In this document: positions 7,453-15,723 of the stretch, piece by piece
How the letters are laid out: each line of letters starts with the position of its first letter
Position numbering within the stretch: position 1 is the first letter of the stretch
NCBI GenBank assembly: GCA_964615365.1
Contig: CAZTOU010000005.1
Location: forward strand, 62,001-126,000
Origin: CAVXZE01 sp964615365
GTDB lineage: Bacteria; Myxococcota_A; UBA9160; UBA6930
Direction of reading: 5' to 3'
Length of the DNA stretch: 64,000 nucleotides
The notes under the pieces: generated by a model
Seen by the model: only the letters and a program-made list of their open reading frames with translations
What the model was told of the DNA's origin: nothing
Databases searched by the model: none
Translations under genes and position numbers: made by a program

Positions 7453-7824
7453 ATGTTCGGCATCGGACTCCCCGAACTCATGGTCATCCTGGTCGTTGCG
7501 CTGCTCGTCTTCGGCCCGACGAAGCTGCCCGAGCTCGCCCGATCCCTGGGTCGCGGGCTCGCCGAGTTCCGCCGCGCCTCCTCCGATCTCCGCCAGAGCT
7601 TCGCCGACGCCACCGAGGAGCCACAAATCGAGACACCGCCTCAGGAGCCAGGGGCGAGCGGGCTCGAGGGGGATGCCGGCGCCCCTCCGGCTGCCCGACC
7701 GGAGGACGCGGCCAAGCCGAGCGAAGTCGATGAAGCGAGCGCCGAAAGCGCGCGCAGCGAGGCGCAGCCGAGCGAAGTCGATGAGGACTCCGCCGACCCC
7801 GAACAAGAGCACCCCGGTGGATGA
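7453..7824 (+). CDS. Sec-independent translocase TatA/TatB family protein
   Basis: 123 aa. MFGIGLPELMVILVVALLVFGP gives the short membrane helix with the conserved FG..EL start, then the FGP hinge and an amphipathic helix (KLPELARSLGRGLAEFRRA). This is the pore or adaptor component of the twin-arginine exporter of folded proteins. The residues after ~60 are a low-complexity acidic tail. Part of that tail (AESARSEAQPSEVDE) is encoded by a dispersed hairpin repeat at 7735-7780, with a second half-copy at 7711-7734. The next gene is tatC, overlapping its end. TatA and TatB cannot be told apart safely. Confidence 0.85.
   Translation: MFGIGLPELMVILVVALLVFGPTKLPELARSLGRGLAEFRRASSDLRQSFADATEEPQIETPPQEPGASGLEGDAGAPPAARPEDAAKPSEVDEASAESARSEAQPSEVDEDSADPEQEHPGG
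7711..7780 (+). repeat. Dispersed hairpin repeat, in frame inside tatA (one and a half copies)
   Basis: 7735-7780 is a full copy of the long form of the dispersed repeat: GCGCGCAGCGAGGCGCAGCC followed by GAGCGAAG. A partial copy, AAGCCGAGCGAAGTCGATGA, lies at 7714-7733. Read in the tatA frame it encodes PSEVDE twice. The tatC start codon at 7781 follows immediately. Confidence 0.75.
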
Positions 7825-8572
7825 CACCCAGCTCCCGCTCACGGCCCACCTGACCGAGCTCCGAAACCGCCTCTTCAAGCTCCTGATCAGCTGGGCGATC
7901 GGCTTCGCCCTCTGCTGGAACTTCAGTGAGCTGATCTTCGGGTGGCTGCTCGAGCCCGCCACCGCAGCCCTGGCCCCGAACGGGGGCACCCTTCAGGCGA
8001 TCGCCCCGACGGAGATCTTCTTCACCTATCTGAAGTCCTCCCTGCTGGCCGGCTTCGTGCTGGCCCTCCCGGTGGTCTTCTGGCAGATCTGGGCCTTCGT
8101 GTCACCCGGCCTCTACTCGAGCGAGAAGAAGGTCGCGATCCCCTTCGTGGTGGTCTCCACCGCACTCTTCGCCGCCGGCGCCAGCTTCGGCTACTTCATC
8201 GTGTTTCCACTGGTCTACGAGTTCTTCGCCAGCTTCAGCAGCGACTTCGTGGAATCGGCCTGGACCATGCGCGAGGTCTTCTCCCTGACCACCAGGCTCT
8301 TCATCGCCTTCGGTGTCGGGTTCGAGCTGCCCGTGGTGGTGTTCTTCCTCTCGGTGACGGGAATCATCGAGCCGCGCCAGTTCGTCTCCGGCCTCAAGTA
8401 CGCGGTGCTCCTCGCCTTCGTGTTCTCCGCCATCCTGACCCCGCCGGACGTGGTGAGCCAGGTCCTGCTCGCGGGACCGCTGGTCGTGCTCTACCTGCTC
8501 GGCGTCGCCGTCGCCTACCTCTTCACGTTTCGCAAGCGCAGATCGGCGGTAGCCGATCCGCGCGCGCAGTGA
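7781..8572 (+). CDS. tatC: Sec-independent protein translocase TatC
   Basis: 263 aa, the usual length for TatC. After a short variable start the protein reads LTAHLTELRNRLFK, then six predicted membrane helices with the family signature segments (IAPTEIFFTYLKSS, PVVFWQIWAF, FGVGFELPV). TatC is the twin-arginine signal receptor in the inner membrane. The start is uncertain: ATG 7781 overlaps tatA by 44 nt, and GTG 7817 overlaps it by 8 nt. Its stop codon lies inside another copy of the dispersed repeat. Confidence 0.9.
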   Translation: MRTPPTPNKSTPVDDTQLPLTAHLTELRNRLFKLLISWAIGFALCWNFSELIFGWLLEPATAALAPNGGTLQAIAPTEIFFTYLKSSLLAGFVLALPVVFWQIWAFVSPGLYSSEKKVAIPFVVVSTALFAAGASFGYFIVFPLVYEFFASFSSDFVESAWTMREVFSLTTRLFIAFGVGFELPVVVFFLSVTGIIEPRQFVSGLKYAVLLAFVFSAILTPPDVVSQVLLAGPLVVLYLLGVAVAYLFTFRKRRSAVADPRAQ

Positions 8573-8595
8573 GCCGCAGGCGAACGAAGATCGAT
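8562..8595 (+). repeat. Dispersed hairpin repeat, short form, at tatC stop
   Basis: GCGCGCAGTGAGCCGCAGGC followed by GAACGAAGATCG is the short form of the repeat also found at 21975 and 23435. The tatC TGA is part of it (a C-to-T change relative to AGCGAG). Confidence 0.7.
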
Positions 8596-8674
8596 CAGGC
8601 GGGGGCGTGTTCAGCAGCCCAGCCGCGTGCTCGGCTCGCGTCCGGCTTGCCCGAACTCGCACAGCCCGCCTTGT

Positions 8675-8720
8675 GAACTTCGCTCGGCTGCGCCTCGCTG
8701 CGCGCGCCTTCGGCGCTTGC
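8675..8720 (-). repeat. Dispersed hairpin repeat, long form, after the carboxylase gene
   Basis: Read on the minus strand, this is GCAAGCGCCGAAGGCGCGCG followed by CAGCGAGGCGCAGCCGAGCG and AAGTTC. It is nearly identical to the copy at 30470-30516 and begins directly after the carboxylase stop. Confidence 0.75.
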
Positions 8721-10271
8721 TTAGAGCGGGATGTTTCCGTGCTTCTTCGGCGGATTGGTGTCGCGCTTGGTGGCGAGCATCTGAAGGGCTTCGATGATCT
8801 TGGGCCGGGTCTCCTCAGGCTTGATCACCTCATCGATGTAGCCGAGCTCGGCGGCCTTGAATGGATTCGCGAACTTCTCCCGGTAATCCGCGACCAGCTC
8901 GTCCTTGCGGGCCACCGGATCGTCGGCCTCGGCCAGTTCCTTGCGGAACACGATGTTGACGGCTCCGTCGGGGCCCATCACCGCGAACTCGGCGGTGGGG
9001 AAGGCGAGGTTCACGTCGGCGCGGATGTGCTTGCTGCTCATGACGACGTAGGCCCCGCCGTACGCCTTGCGCGTCACGATCGTCACCTTGGGTACGGTCG
9101 CCTCGCAGTAGGCGAAGAGGAGCTTGGATCCGTGGGTGATGATGCCGTAGTGCTCCTGGTCCACGCCCGGCAGAAAGCCCGGTACATCGACGAAGGTCAC
9201 GATCGGAAGGTTGAACGCATCGCAGAAGCGAACGAAGCGGCCCGCCTTCTTGGAGGAATCGATGTCGAGCACCCCGGCCTGAAACATGGGCTGGTTCGCC
9301 ACGATTCCCACCGAGCGCCCACCGAAGCGGGCGAATCCGCAGACGATGTTCTGGGCCCACATGGCGTGGACCTCGAGGAAATTCCCGTCGTCGACGACCA
9401 GCCCGATCAGCTCCTTGATGTCGTAGGACTTGCGCCCGTCGTCGGGAACCAGGTCGCGAAGCCGCGGATCCATGCGACGGGGATCGTCCGTCGTCGGAAC
9501 GAAGGGCGGATCCTCGAGGTTGTTCTGGGGGATGAACGAGAGGAGCTTCTGGATGTAGTCGATCGCCTCCTCCTCGTTCGCCGCGGCCAGCACCGCAACC
9601 CCGCTCTTCGACGCGTGGGTGACCGCGCCACCCAGGGCCTCGGGTGTGACCTCTTCGTGGGTGACCGTCTTCACCACGTCTGGTCCGGTGATGAACATGT
9701 TGCTGGTCTTCGTCACCATGATGATGAAATCGGTCATCGCCGGGGAGTAGACCGCGCCACCGGCGCAGGGACCCATGACCGCCGAGATCTGCGGAATCAC
9801 CCCGGAGCTCAACACGTTGCGCAGAAAGACATCACCGTAGCCGCCCAGAGAGACGACGCCCTCCTGGATCCGGGCACCGGCTCCATCGTTCAGCCCGATG
9901 AAGGGCGCACCGACCTTGGCTGCGAGATCCATCACCTTGCAGACCTTCTCGGCAAAGGCTCCGGAGAGACTGCCACCGAAGACGGTGAAGTCCTGCGCGA
10001 ACAGGAAGACCTGGCGCCCGTTGATCTTGCCGTGACCGGTCACGACGCCGTCGCCGGGGATCTTGGTCTCCTCGATGCCGAAGTCCGTGCAGCGGTGGGT
10101 CACGAACTTGTCCATCTCGACGAAGCTCCCCGGGTCGAGGAGCATCTCGACGCGCTCCCGGGCCGTCAGTCGACCGCTGTTGTGCTGGCGGGCGATCCGA
10201 GCCTCGCCGCCGCCCAGCTCGGCCTCGGCGTTCAGCTTCTCCAGCTTCTCAATCTTGGCTTCTATCGACAT
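8721..10271 (-). CDS. Acyl-CoA carboxylase carboxyltransferase (propionyl-CoA carboxylase beta type)
   Basis: 516 aa, normal for the biotin-dependent carboxyltransferase beta subunit (PccB/MmdA family). Visible hallmarks are RLTARERVEMLLDPGSF near the start, GSLSGAFAEKVCKVMDLA, oxyanion-hole segments GAGARIQEGV and GPCAGGAVYSPA, and the C-terminal FVDVPGFLPG and AYGGAYVVM. It transfers carboxyl from carboxybiotin to propionyl-CoA or a related acyl-CoA. The biotin carboxylase/BCCP partner is not adjacent. The nearest upstream gene on this strand is an IclR regulator, 182 bp away, a plausible regulator. Confidence 0.93.
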   Translation of the reverse strand: MSIEAKIEKLEKLNAEAELGGGEARIARQHNSGRLTARERVEMLLDPGSFVEMDKFVTHRCTDFGIEETKIPGDGVVTGHGKINGRQVFLFAQDFTVFGGSLSGAFAEKVCKVMDLAAKVGAPFIGLNDGAGARIQEGVVSLGGYGDVFLRNVLSSGVIPQISAVMGPCAGGAVYSPAMTDFIIMVTKTSNMFITGPDVVKTVTHEEVTPEALGGAVTHASKSGVAVLAAANEEEAIDYIQKLLSFIPQNNLEDPPFVPTTDDPRRMDPRLRDLVPDDGRKSYDIKELIGLVVDDGNFLEVHAMWAQNIVCGFARFGGRSVGIVANQPMFQAGVLDIDSSKKAGRFVRFCDAFNLPIVTFVDVPGFLPGVDQEHYGIITHGSKLLFAYCEATVPKVTIVTRKAYGGAYVVMSSKHIRADVNLAFPTAEFAVMGPDGAVNIVFRKELAEADDPVARKDELVADYREKFANPFKAAELGYIDEVIKPEETRPKIIEALQMLATKRDTNPPKKHGNIPL

Positions 10272-10412
10272 GGGTGGGGGAATCCGTTCCTGGCGCTGCT
10301 TCCCGGCTGGCCGCCGGGCTTCCCGCGCACGCTCGAGAGATCGAGTGTACCTCGGGCGTATCGAAAGGCGGGAGTCTATCAGATCGGCGAAACCCTGCCG
10401 AGATCGGGAGCC

Positions 10413-10437
10413 CCCGTCGTGACGATGCGACGACGGG
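10413..10437. terminator. Hairpin downstream of the IclR gene
   Basis: CCCGTCGT-N9-ACGACGGG is a perfect 8-bp stem between the carboxylase start and the IclR stop. It may end the IclR transcript; there is no T-run. Confidence 0.4.
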
Positions 10438-10452
10438 CGGGTGTCGCCCGGG

Positions 10453-11250
10453 CTATCCCGGGTATTCCTGGTAGCCGAGCTGCCTCGAGAGCTCGTTGGC
10501 CGACGAGAGCAGCACCGGAACGATCTGATCCAGCAGGGTGTCGCGGCTCATGCGGAAGGCGGGACCCGAAATGGAGAGGGCCGCGACCAGCCGTCCGCTG
10601 GCCGCGAAGACGGGGGCCGCCACACAGCAGAGCCCGGCCTCGGATTCCTCCAGATCCAGGGCAAAGCCCTGGCTGGCGACGGAGCGCAGATGTTCGAAGA
10701 ACTTGTCCCGGTCGGTGATGGTGGCAGCGGTTCGAGCAGCGAGGGTTCCATCGGCGGCACAGAGCCGGTCGAAGCGTTCCTGGAGATGCCGATCCCCGAA
10801 GCCCAGGAGCACCTTTCCGAGGGCCGTGCAGTGGACGGGAAGGCGGCGTCCGACACGCACGCCCGTCAGCACCAGCTGATCCGGCTGTTCCCCATCCAGG
10901 TGGGTCACCTCGAAATCCCGCAGGGCACCGAGATGCGCGGTCTCACCGGTCGCCTCGACGAGTCCTTCGAGGATGTGCCTCGCGTGACCCAACAGCCCGC
11001 CGCTGCGTCCGTAGCTGTACCCCAGCTCGAGACAGCGCACGCCCAGCTGGTAGCGGTCACTATCCGCGCACTGCTCGACGTACCCCTTGTCCTCGAGAGT
11101 GGCGAGCAGGCGAAAGACGTTGTTCTTGTGAAGACGCAGACGCCGAGACAGCTCTGTTACCCCGAGCTCGTCCTGGTCGCGAAACGCTTCCAGCACGCGG
11201 AGGGCATTCGTCACTGTCTGGATGACGTAGTCGCTCTTCGACCTCTTCAT
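10453..11250 (-). CDS. IclR-family transcriptional regulator
   Basis: 265 aa. An N-terminal winged helix-turn-helix (ALRVLEAFRDQDELGVTELSRRL, then LHKNNVFRLLATLEDKGYVE) is followed by the IclR effector domain with LPVHCTALGKVLL and the late CCVAAPVF and ALSISGPAFR segments. IclR proteins bind small organic acids and control catabolic genes. It lies upstream of the acyl-CoA carboxylase gene and downstream of the transaldolase-like gene on the same strand. Either could be its target; this is not decidable from sequence. Confidence 0.92.
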   Translation of the reverse strand: MKRSKSDYVIQTVTNALRVLEAFRDQDELGVTELSRRLRLHKNNVFRLLATLEDKGYVEQCADSDRYQLGVRCLELGYSYGRSGGLLGHARHILEGLVEATGETAHLGALRDFEVTHLDGEQPDQLVLTGVRVGRRLPVHCTALGKVLLGFGDRHLQERFDRLCAADGTLAARTAATITDRDKFFEHLRSVASQGFALDLEESEAGLCCVAAPVFAASGRLVAALSISGPAFRMSRDTLLDQIVPVLLSSANELSRQLGYQEYPG

Positions 11251-11305
11251 GGGTGGGGGGATTCCTCGCTCCGAACAGCCCGCGGGACCACCGGTGCGCC
11301 AGTAG

Positions 11306-11956
11306 TCAAGAGCGGTTCTTTATCTTCTCCCAGTCTGCCAGGAACCGCTCCAGGCCGATGTCCGTGAGCGGATGTTGCGCGAGCTGCCCGATGACCTTGG
11401 GCGGCATCGTGGCGACGTGAGCACCGAGCAGCCCTGCCTGAACCACGTGCATGGGGTGCCGGATGCTCGCGACCAGAACCTGTGTCTCGAAATCGTAGTT
11501 TCGGTAGATGGTGCAGATCTGCTCGATCAAGTCCATGCCATCGGTCGCGATGTCGTCGAGACGCCCGACGAAGGGCGACGCGTAGGTGGCACCGGCCTTG
11601 GCGGCCATCAGCGCCTGAGCGGCGTGAAAGATCAGCGTGCAGTTCGTCTGAATTCCCTGCAGCGACAGCGCGCGTAGGGCCTTGAGTCCCTCCAGTGTCA
11701 TCGGAATCTTGATGACGATGTTGTCGGCGATCTCTCGGAGCTCTCGAGCTTCCCGCTCCATGCCCTCGGCATCGAGCGCGGTGACCTCCGCGCTCACCGG
11801 ACCCTCCACGATCTCGGTGATCTGGCGGAGGATTTCTCGAGGATCGCCGTCTTCCCGGGAGAGCAGGGTGGGATTGGTGGTAACCCCGTCGAGAAGGCCG
11901 AGATCGGCGGCTTCCCGGATGTCACTGACGCTCGCGGTGTCGATGAAGAACTTCAT
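11306..11956 (-). CDS. Transaldolase/fructose-6-phosphate aldolase family (TalC/FSA-type)
   Basis: 216 aa, the short TalC/FSA length. MKFFIDTASVSDIREA and GVTTNPTLL are the family start; NIVIKIPMTLEGLKA carries the Schiff-base lysine, and TNCTLIFHAAQALMAAKAGA and SPFVGRLDDI follow. The enzyme transfers dihydroxyacetone units or cleaves fructose-6-phosphate. The motifs do not separate transaldolase from FSA activity. It has its own apparent sigma-70 promoter and a structured leader (see 11969-12104). Confidence 0.9.
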   Translation of the reverse strand: MKFFIDTASVSDIREAADLGLLDGVTTNPTLLSREDGDPREILRQITEIVEGPVSAEVTALDAEGMEREARELREIADNIVIKIPMTLEGLKALRALSLQGIQTNCTLIFHAAQALMAAKAGATYASPFVGRLDDIATDGMDLIEQICTIYRNYDFETQVLVASIRHPMHVVQAGLLGAHVATMPPKVIGQLAQHPLTDIGLERFLADWEKIKNRS

Positions 11957-11968
11957 GTCGCGGCCCGG

Positions 11969-12014
11969 GCCCTCTCCCCAAATCTCGCACCTCTCGCACC
12001 GCTTGGGGGAGGGC
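11969..12014 (-). promoter_or_regulatory. Leader hairpin of the transaldolase gene
   Basis: GCCCTCTCCCCAA (11969-11981) pairs with TTGGGGGAGGGC (12003-12014) with one bulge. The loop holds a tandem TCTCGCACC (11983-12000). In the minus-strand mRNA this long stem sits between the promoter and the ATG, ending 12 nt before it. It could be an attenuator, an mRNA stability element or a REP-like insertion. Confidence 0.45.
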
Positions 12015-12074
12015 GCATCGATCCGTATTCATGAATGTGGGTCATGCATTGAATCGAGAATCTACGACCCCGAG

Positions 12075-12104
12075 TTTCTACCCTAGTCTCCGCGCAGGTG
12101 TCAA
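12075..12104 (-). promoter_or_regulatory. Sigma-70-like promoter for the transaldolase gene
   Basis: On the minus strand, TTGACA (12104-12099) is followed after 18 nt by TAGAAA (12080-12075). The predicted start near 12068 leaves a leader of about 110 nt. Confidence 0.5.
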
Positions 12105-12162
12105 GAAGACTGCGCGCAAATCGCTCTACTCGTTTCTGTGTGGAAAAGCGCGTCCCCCGCGA

Positions 12163-12681
12163 TCAACTCTGCGATCCGGTACCCGCGGGATCGGCGCGGT
12201 GCTCACCTTCGGTGGCGAGGAGTTCCAGGATCAAGAGCGCCACACCGACGACGATGAAGCTGTCGGCCAGGTTGAAGTCCGGCCACACGTAGCCACCCCA
12301 CAGCCGAAAGTGAAGGAAGTCCACCACTTCGCCGAGCCGGATGCGATCGATCAGGTTTCCGGCCGCTCCCCCGAGGACGAAACCGAGAGCCAGCGCGGAG
12401 AGTCGATCCCCCGGGGCGAGGCGCCTGAAGAAGGAGAAGATCATGAGAATCGCGATGGCGGTGACGCCGATGAAGAAGACGCTCCGGTAGGGCTCCGGAC
12501 TGGTCGCGAACAGACCGAAGGCGGACCCGGGATTGCGGACGTGCGTCAGGTAGAAGAACCCATCGATGACCGTGACCCTGTCCGAAAAGCTGAGGTAGTG
12601 GATGACGGCAAACTTGGAGAGCTGATCGAGCGGCAGGGAGACCGCCAGCGCGCCAAGAAAGACTTTCAGTTTCGGCATCAT
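12163..12681 (-). CDS. lspA: Lipoprotein signal peptidase (signal peptidase II)
   Basis: 172 aa with four hydrophobic helices. The family signatures are LDQLSKFAVI, HVRNPGSAFGLF, the catalytic GGAAGNLIDRIRLGEVVDF and FNLADSFIVVG; the two catalytic aspartates are in NLID and NLAD. It cleaves lipid-modified prolipoproteins at the lipobox in the inner membrane. The start MMPKL is 17 bp after the TPR lipoprotein stop on the same strand, so the two are probably co-transcribed. Confidence 0.95.
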   Translation of the reverse strand: MMPKLKVFLGALAVSLPLDQLSKFAVIHYLSFSDRVTVIDGFFYLTHVRNPGSAFGLFATSPEPYRSVFFIGVTAIAILMIFSFFRRLAPGDRLSALALGFVLGGAAGNLIDRIRLGEVVDFLHFRLWGGYVWPDFNLADSFIVVGVALLILELLATEGEHRADPAGTGSQS

Positions 12682-12697
12682 CCGGACGCCGAAGCTA

Positions 12698-13237
12698 TCA
12701 CCGCAGCTCCCGAGCGTCGAGGTGTGCGTCGTCCCATACGATGGGAGAGAGGCTGCGGGCGCGATCCAGGAGCGGGAGCGCGCTGTCGATGCGCCCCGAC
12801 GCGTAGAGGGCCGAGCCGCGAATTCCGAGCAGGTCGGCTTCGAGCCCCGGGGGTCGCCGATCCGAGTGGGCGAGAAGAGCGTCGGCTTTGTCGAGAAACG
12901 CCAGGGCGCGCCGGGGATCGGCCCCGTCCACGTGGTGGCGGGCGAGCGCGAGGTAGGCGAAGGGATTGTTCGGGTCGACCTGGAGGGCGCGCTCGTACAG
13001 AGAGAGCGCCTGGTCCGGACGCAGGGCCTGGTCCTCGTCCAAGCCCGAGAGGACCAGTCGCATGGACGCGCGCCGCGCCGCATCTCCCTCTTCGGCGACG
13101 CTGGCCAGGCTGAAAGGCCTGGCTCCCGAGGGGGCGAAGCGGCCTCCGAGCGGGAGGCTGCATCCCCCCAAGAACGACCCGAGCAGGCCAATCGCGACGA
13201 TTCCCTTCCAGCTTCTTCTCACAGTCGATTCAGCCAT
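12698..13237 (-). CDS. TPR-containing lipoprotein
   Basis: 179 aa. A lipoprotein signal (IGLLGSFLGGC, Cys ~26) is followed by TPR-like helices: ALSLYERALQVDPNNPFAYL, ARHHVDGADPRRALAFLDKA and ASGRIDSALPLLDRA. It is likely anchored in the envelope as a protein-interaction scaffold. Its start overlaps the end of the class A PBP gene by 19 nt, and lspA follows, so the three form one transcription unit. Partner unknown; a role with the PBP is inference. Confidence 0.75.
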   Translation of the reverse strand: MAESTVRRSWKGIVAIGLLGSFLGGCSLPLGGRFAPSGARPFSLASVAEEGDAARRASMRLVLSGLDEDQALRPDQALSLYERALQVDPNNPFAYLALARHHVDGADPRRALAFLDKADALLAHSDRRPPGLEADLLGIRGSALYASGRIDSALPLLDRARSLSPIVWDDAHLDARELR

Positions 13238-15648
13238 TCCTCGAAGAGACGCTCCAGGAGAGACGGCCGGTCTCTGCGAGACCGCCGGGACTCAGGGCGT
13301 CTCGACGCCCACTCCGGGCAGGTCGCATCCGGCTCGGTGCCGCGCAGGAAGAACTCCGGGGTGCGCCGCGGGCAGCCCGCCAGGGAGAGAGCTCCGGTCG
13401 CCGGGTCGATGTCCACCTTCACCACCTCCGCGGGGGGCAGGAAGCTTCCGCGGAGCCGCCCGCCGGTGGCCTCCTGCAAGAACCGGGTCCACACCGGAAG
13501 CGCGACCCGGCTGGAAGGGAGGCCGAGGCTGCGAGGCTCGTCGAACCCGATCCACACCACCACGACCAGCTCCGGTGAGAAGCCGACGAACCAGGCGTCT
13601 CGCTCCTCGTCACTGGTCCCCGTCTTGCCCGCGATGGGACCCGTGATCCCCCCGGCGCGCACGCCCCGGCCGGTGCCCCGATCGATCACCCCCTCCAGGA
13701 GCGAGGTGGCGAGATAGGCCGTCCCGGCGTCGAGGACCCGCTCGAATCCGATCGACTGTCGCTCCACGGCGGCTCCCGAGCTATCCACCACGTCCTCGAA
13801 GGTGCGGATCCGGGGCCGGATGCCGCCGTTCGCGATGGTCGCGTAGGCGCGGGCGAGCTCCAGCGGAGAGAGGTCGGCACTGCCAATTGCGAGACTCGGA
13901 ACCGAAGGCAGAGGGCTCTCGATGCCGAGATCCCTCGCCACCTCCGCCACGCGGGGGATGCCCACCTCCTGGGCGAGACGAGCCGTCGCGACGTTCAGGG
14001 ATTGCTCCAGCGCATCGCGGACCCGGACCTGGCCGTGGAACTTCTTGTCGTAGTTCGCCGGGCGCCAGACGCCGGTCGCCGTTCTGACTTCGAGGGGACC
14101 GTCGTCGAGCATGCTCCCGAGAGTGATGCGCGGTCCACCCGAAACGGGCTCGAGGGCCGCGATGTAGACGAAGGGCTTGAAGACGCTCCCTGCGGGACGG
14201 CGGGCCTGGGTGCAGCGATCGAATTGGCTGACGGCGTAGTCGCGGCCACCGACCAGAGCGAGCACCTCCCCGGTCTGTGGACGCAGAGCGACCAGACATC
14301 CCTCCAGAGACGCTCCATCCCCCGAGGTGATGGAGGGGTAACGCTCTTCCAGCGCGGCCAGCTCCTCGCGAAGGACCGAGGCCGCCAGCCGCTGGAGGCG
14401 CAGATCCAGGGTCGCGTAGATGCGCAGGCCCTCGCTGGTGAGGGTCTCCATGCTGTAGAAGTCCGGTAGCTGCCTGCGCAGCACGTCCAGAAAGAAGCGC
14501 GCGTCCCTCGGCTCGGGTGTGATCTTCGCGACGTGGAGCCGCTCGGCGACCCCGCCGTCCAGCTCCGCCTGGGTGATGCGTCCCTGCTCGTGCATCAGCC
14601 GCAGCACCAGATTCCGGCGCCCGGTGGCTCGCTCGGCGTCGCGGTGTGGCGAGAGCCCGTGGGGACTCTGGATGATGGCGGCGATCAGCGCCGACTCGGC
14701 GAGGCTGACGTTCTCGACCGCCTTGCCAAAGTAGAGCCAGGATGCCTCGCCCACACCGTGGATTGCGGTGGAGCCGCGTTGGCCGAGATAGATCTCGTTG
14801 AGATAGCACTCGAGGATCGCCTCCTTCTCGTACCGGGCCTCCACGATCAGCGCCATCGCGGCCTCGTGGAGCTTGCGCTTCAGGCTGCGCTCGGGGGTCA
14901 GGAAGAAGTTCTTGACCAGCTGCTGGGTCAGCGTGCTGCCCCCCTGGCGAACGCGACCGGAACGGAGGTTGACCCACAGCGCCCCGAGGATGCGGCGGAC
15001 GTCGATGCCGCGGTGTTGGAGGAAGCGCTGATCCTCGACGGCGAGAATCGCCTCGATCAGGTGCAGCGGTACCCCCTCCAGGCGGACCAGCTCGCGCTGC
15101 TCGTGGTCGTGTCCGTAGTAGGCACCCACCAGCTCCGGCTCCAGCAGCAGCGCACCGAGCTCGCGCCCGGTCCGGGCGTCGCGAAGCTCCTCGATGGTCG
15201 TTCGCCGCAATCGCAGGATGATCTCGCGCGCCGGCTCGGCGCGGCTCGGGTGGTCGAAGGGGCGGCGGTGGATCCGGACCTTCCGGGCTTGCCAGTTGAA
15301 ATGGCCCACGGGGAGCGCGCCGCCCTTGCCGACCTTCCGGTAGCCGAGGCGCACCAGGGTTCCGGGGAGGTCGATGCGCTGCCAATCGAGCCCGGGGTAG
15401 AGGATGGTCGGCGCCGACATCACCCGGGAGGGAACGCGAAACAGCCGGCCCTCGAACCGCTCCCGGACGATCCGATCGACCCCAATCGCGTATCGCGCGG
15501 CGCTCCAGCCGGCGACGAAGCCCGAACACAGGAGAACCAGGGCAATCGTGCGCAGGACCCGCCTCCAGCGAGCCCGCCGAGACTCGAGCTCGCGGCGCCG
15601 GGCTCGGCCCTTGCCGGTCTTGTCCTTCTTCTTGCGTTGGGCGGCCAA
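13219..15648 (-). CDS. Class A penicillin-binding protein (PBP1b-like glycosyltransferase/transpeptidase)
   Basis: 809 aa from a TTG at 15648, preceded by GGGGGAATC. A short basic cytoplasmic tail and one membrane helix (TIALVLLCSGFVAGW) come first. A UB2H-like segment follows, then the GT51 glycosyltransferase (AILAVEDQRFLQHRGID, RQGGSTLTQQLVKN, LNEIYLGQRG). The transpeptidase has the Ser in AGSVFKPF, SLN and KTGTS. Order and length resemble PBP1b, which polymerises and crosslinks peptidoglycan. It is divergent from argH across 75 bp. The downstream TPR lipoprotein could act as an accessory factor (inference). Confidence 0.93.
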   Translation of the reverse strand: MAAQRKKKDKTGKGRARRRELESRRARWRRVLRTIALVLLCSGFVAGWSAARYAIGVDRIVRERFEGRLFRVPSRVMSAPTILYPGLDWQRIDLPGTLVRLGYRKVGKGGALPVGHFNWQARKVRIHRRPFDHPSRAEPAREIILRLRRTTIEELRDARTGRELGALLLEPELVGAYYGHDHEQRELVRLEGVPLHLIEAILAVEDQRFLQHRGIDVRRILGALWVNLRSGRVRQGGSTLTQQLVKNFFLTPERSLKRKLHEAAMALIVEARYEKEAILECYLNEIYLGQRGSTAIHGVGEASWLYFGKAVENVSLAESALIAAIIQSPHGLSPHRDAERATGRRNLVLRLMHEQGRITQAELDGGVAERLHVAKITPEPRDARFFLDVLRRQLPDFYSMETLTSEGLRIYATLDLRLQRLAASVLREELAALEERYPSITSGDGASLEGCLVALRPQTGEVLALVGGRDYAVSQFDRCTQARRPAGSVFKPFVYIAALEPVSGGPRITLGSMLDDGPLEVRTATGVWRPANYDKKFHGQVRVRDALEQSLNVATARLAQEVGIPRVAEVARDLGIESPLPSVPSLAIGSADLSPLELARAYATIANGGIRPRIRTFEDVVDSSGAAVERQSIGFERVLDAGTAYLATSLLEGVIDRGTGRGVRAGGITGPIAGKTGTSDEERDAWFVGFSPELVVVVWIGFDEPRSLGLPSSRVALPVWTRFLQEATGGRLRGSFLPPAEVVKVDIDPATGALSLAGCPRRTPEFFLRGTEPDATCPEWASRRPESRRSRRDRPSLLERLFEEWLNRL

Positions 15649-15669
15649 TCCGATTCCCCCGCGGAGAGG

Positions 15670-15687
15670 CTGGCATACCCGTGCCAG
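15670..15687. promoter_or_regulatory. Dyad CTGGCA-N6-TGCCAG between the PBP and argH genes
   Basis: A perfect 6-bp-arm palindrome with a 6-bp spacer lies in the 75-bp divergent gap, 22 bp from the PBP TTG and 36 bp from the argH ATG. It is a candidate operator controlling both. No cognate regulator is recognised. Confidence 0.4.
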
Positions 15688-15723
15688 CTTGCAAATTGGC
15701 GTTTTCTTTCCGAGAGTTGCCCC

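Noticed and set aside
7690..7790. Frameshift or misassembly between tatA and tatC
   Set aside because: Both frames stay open and the overlap is explained by the in-frame dispersed repeat copies.
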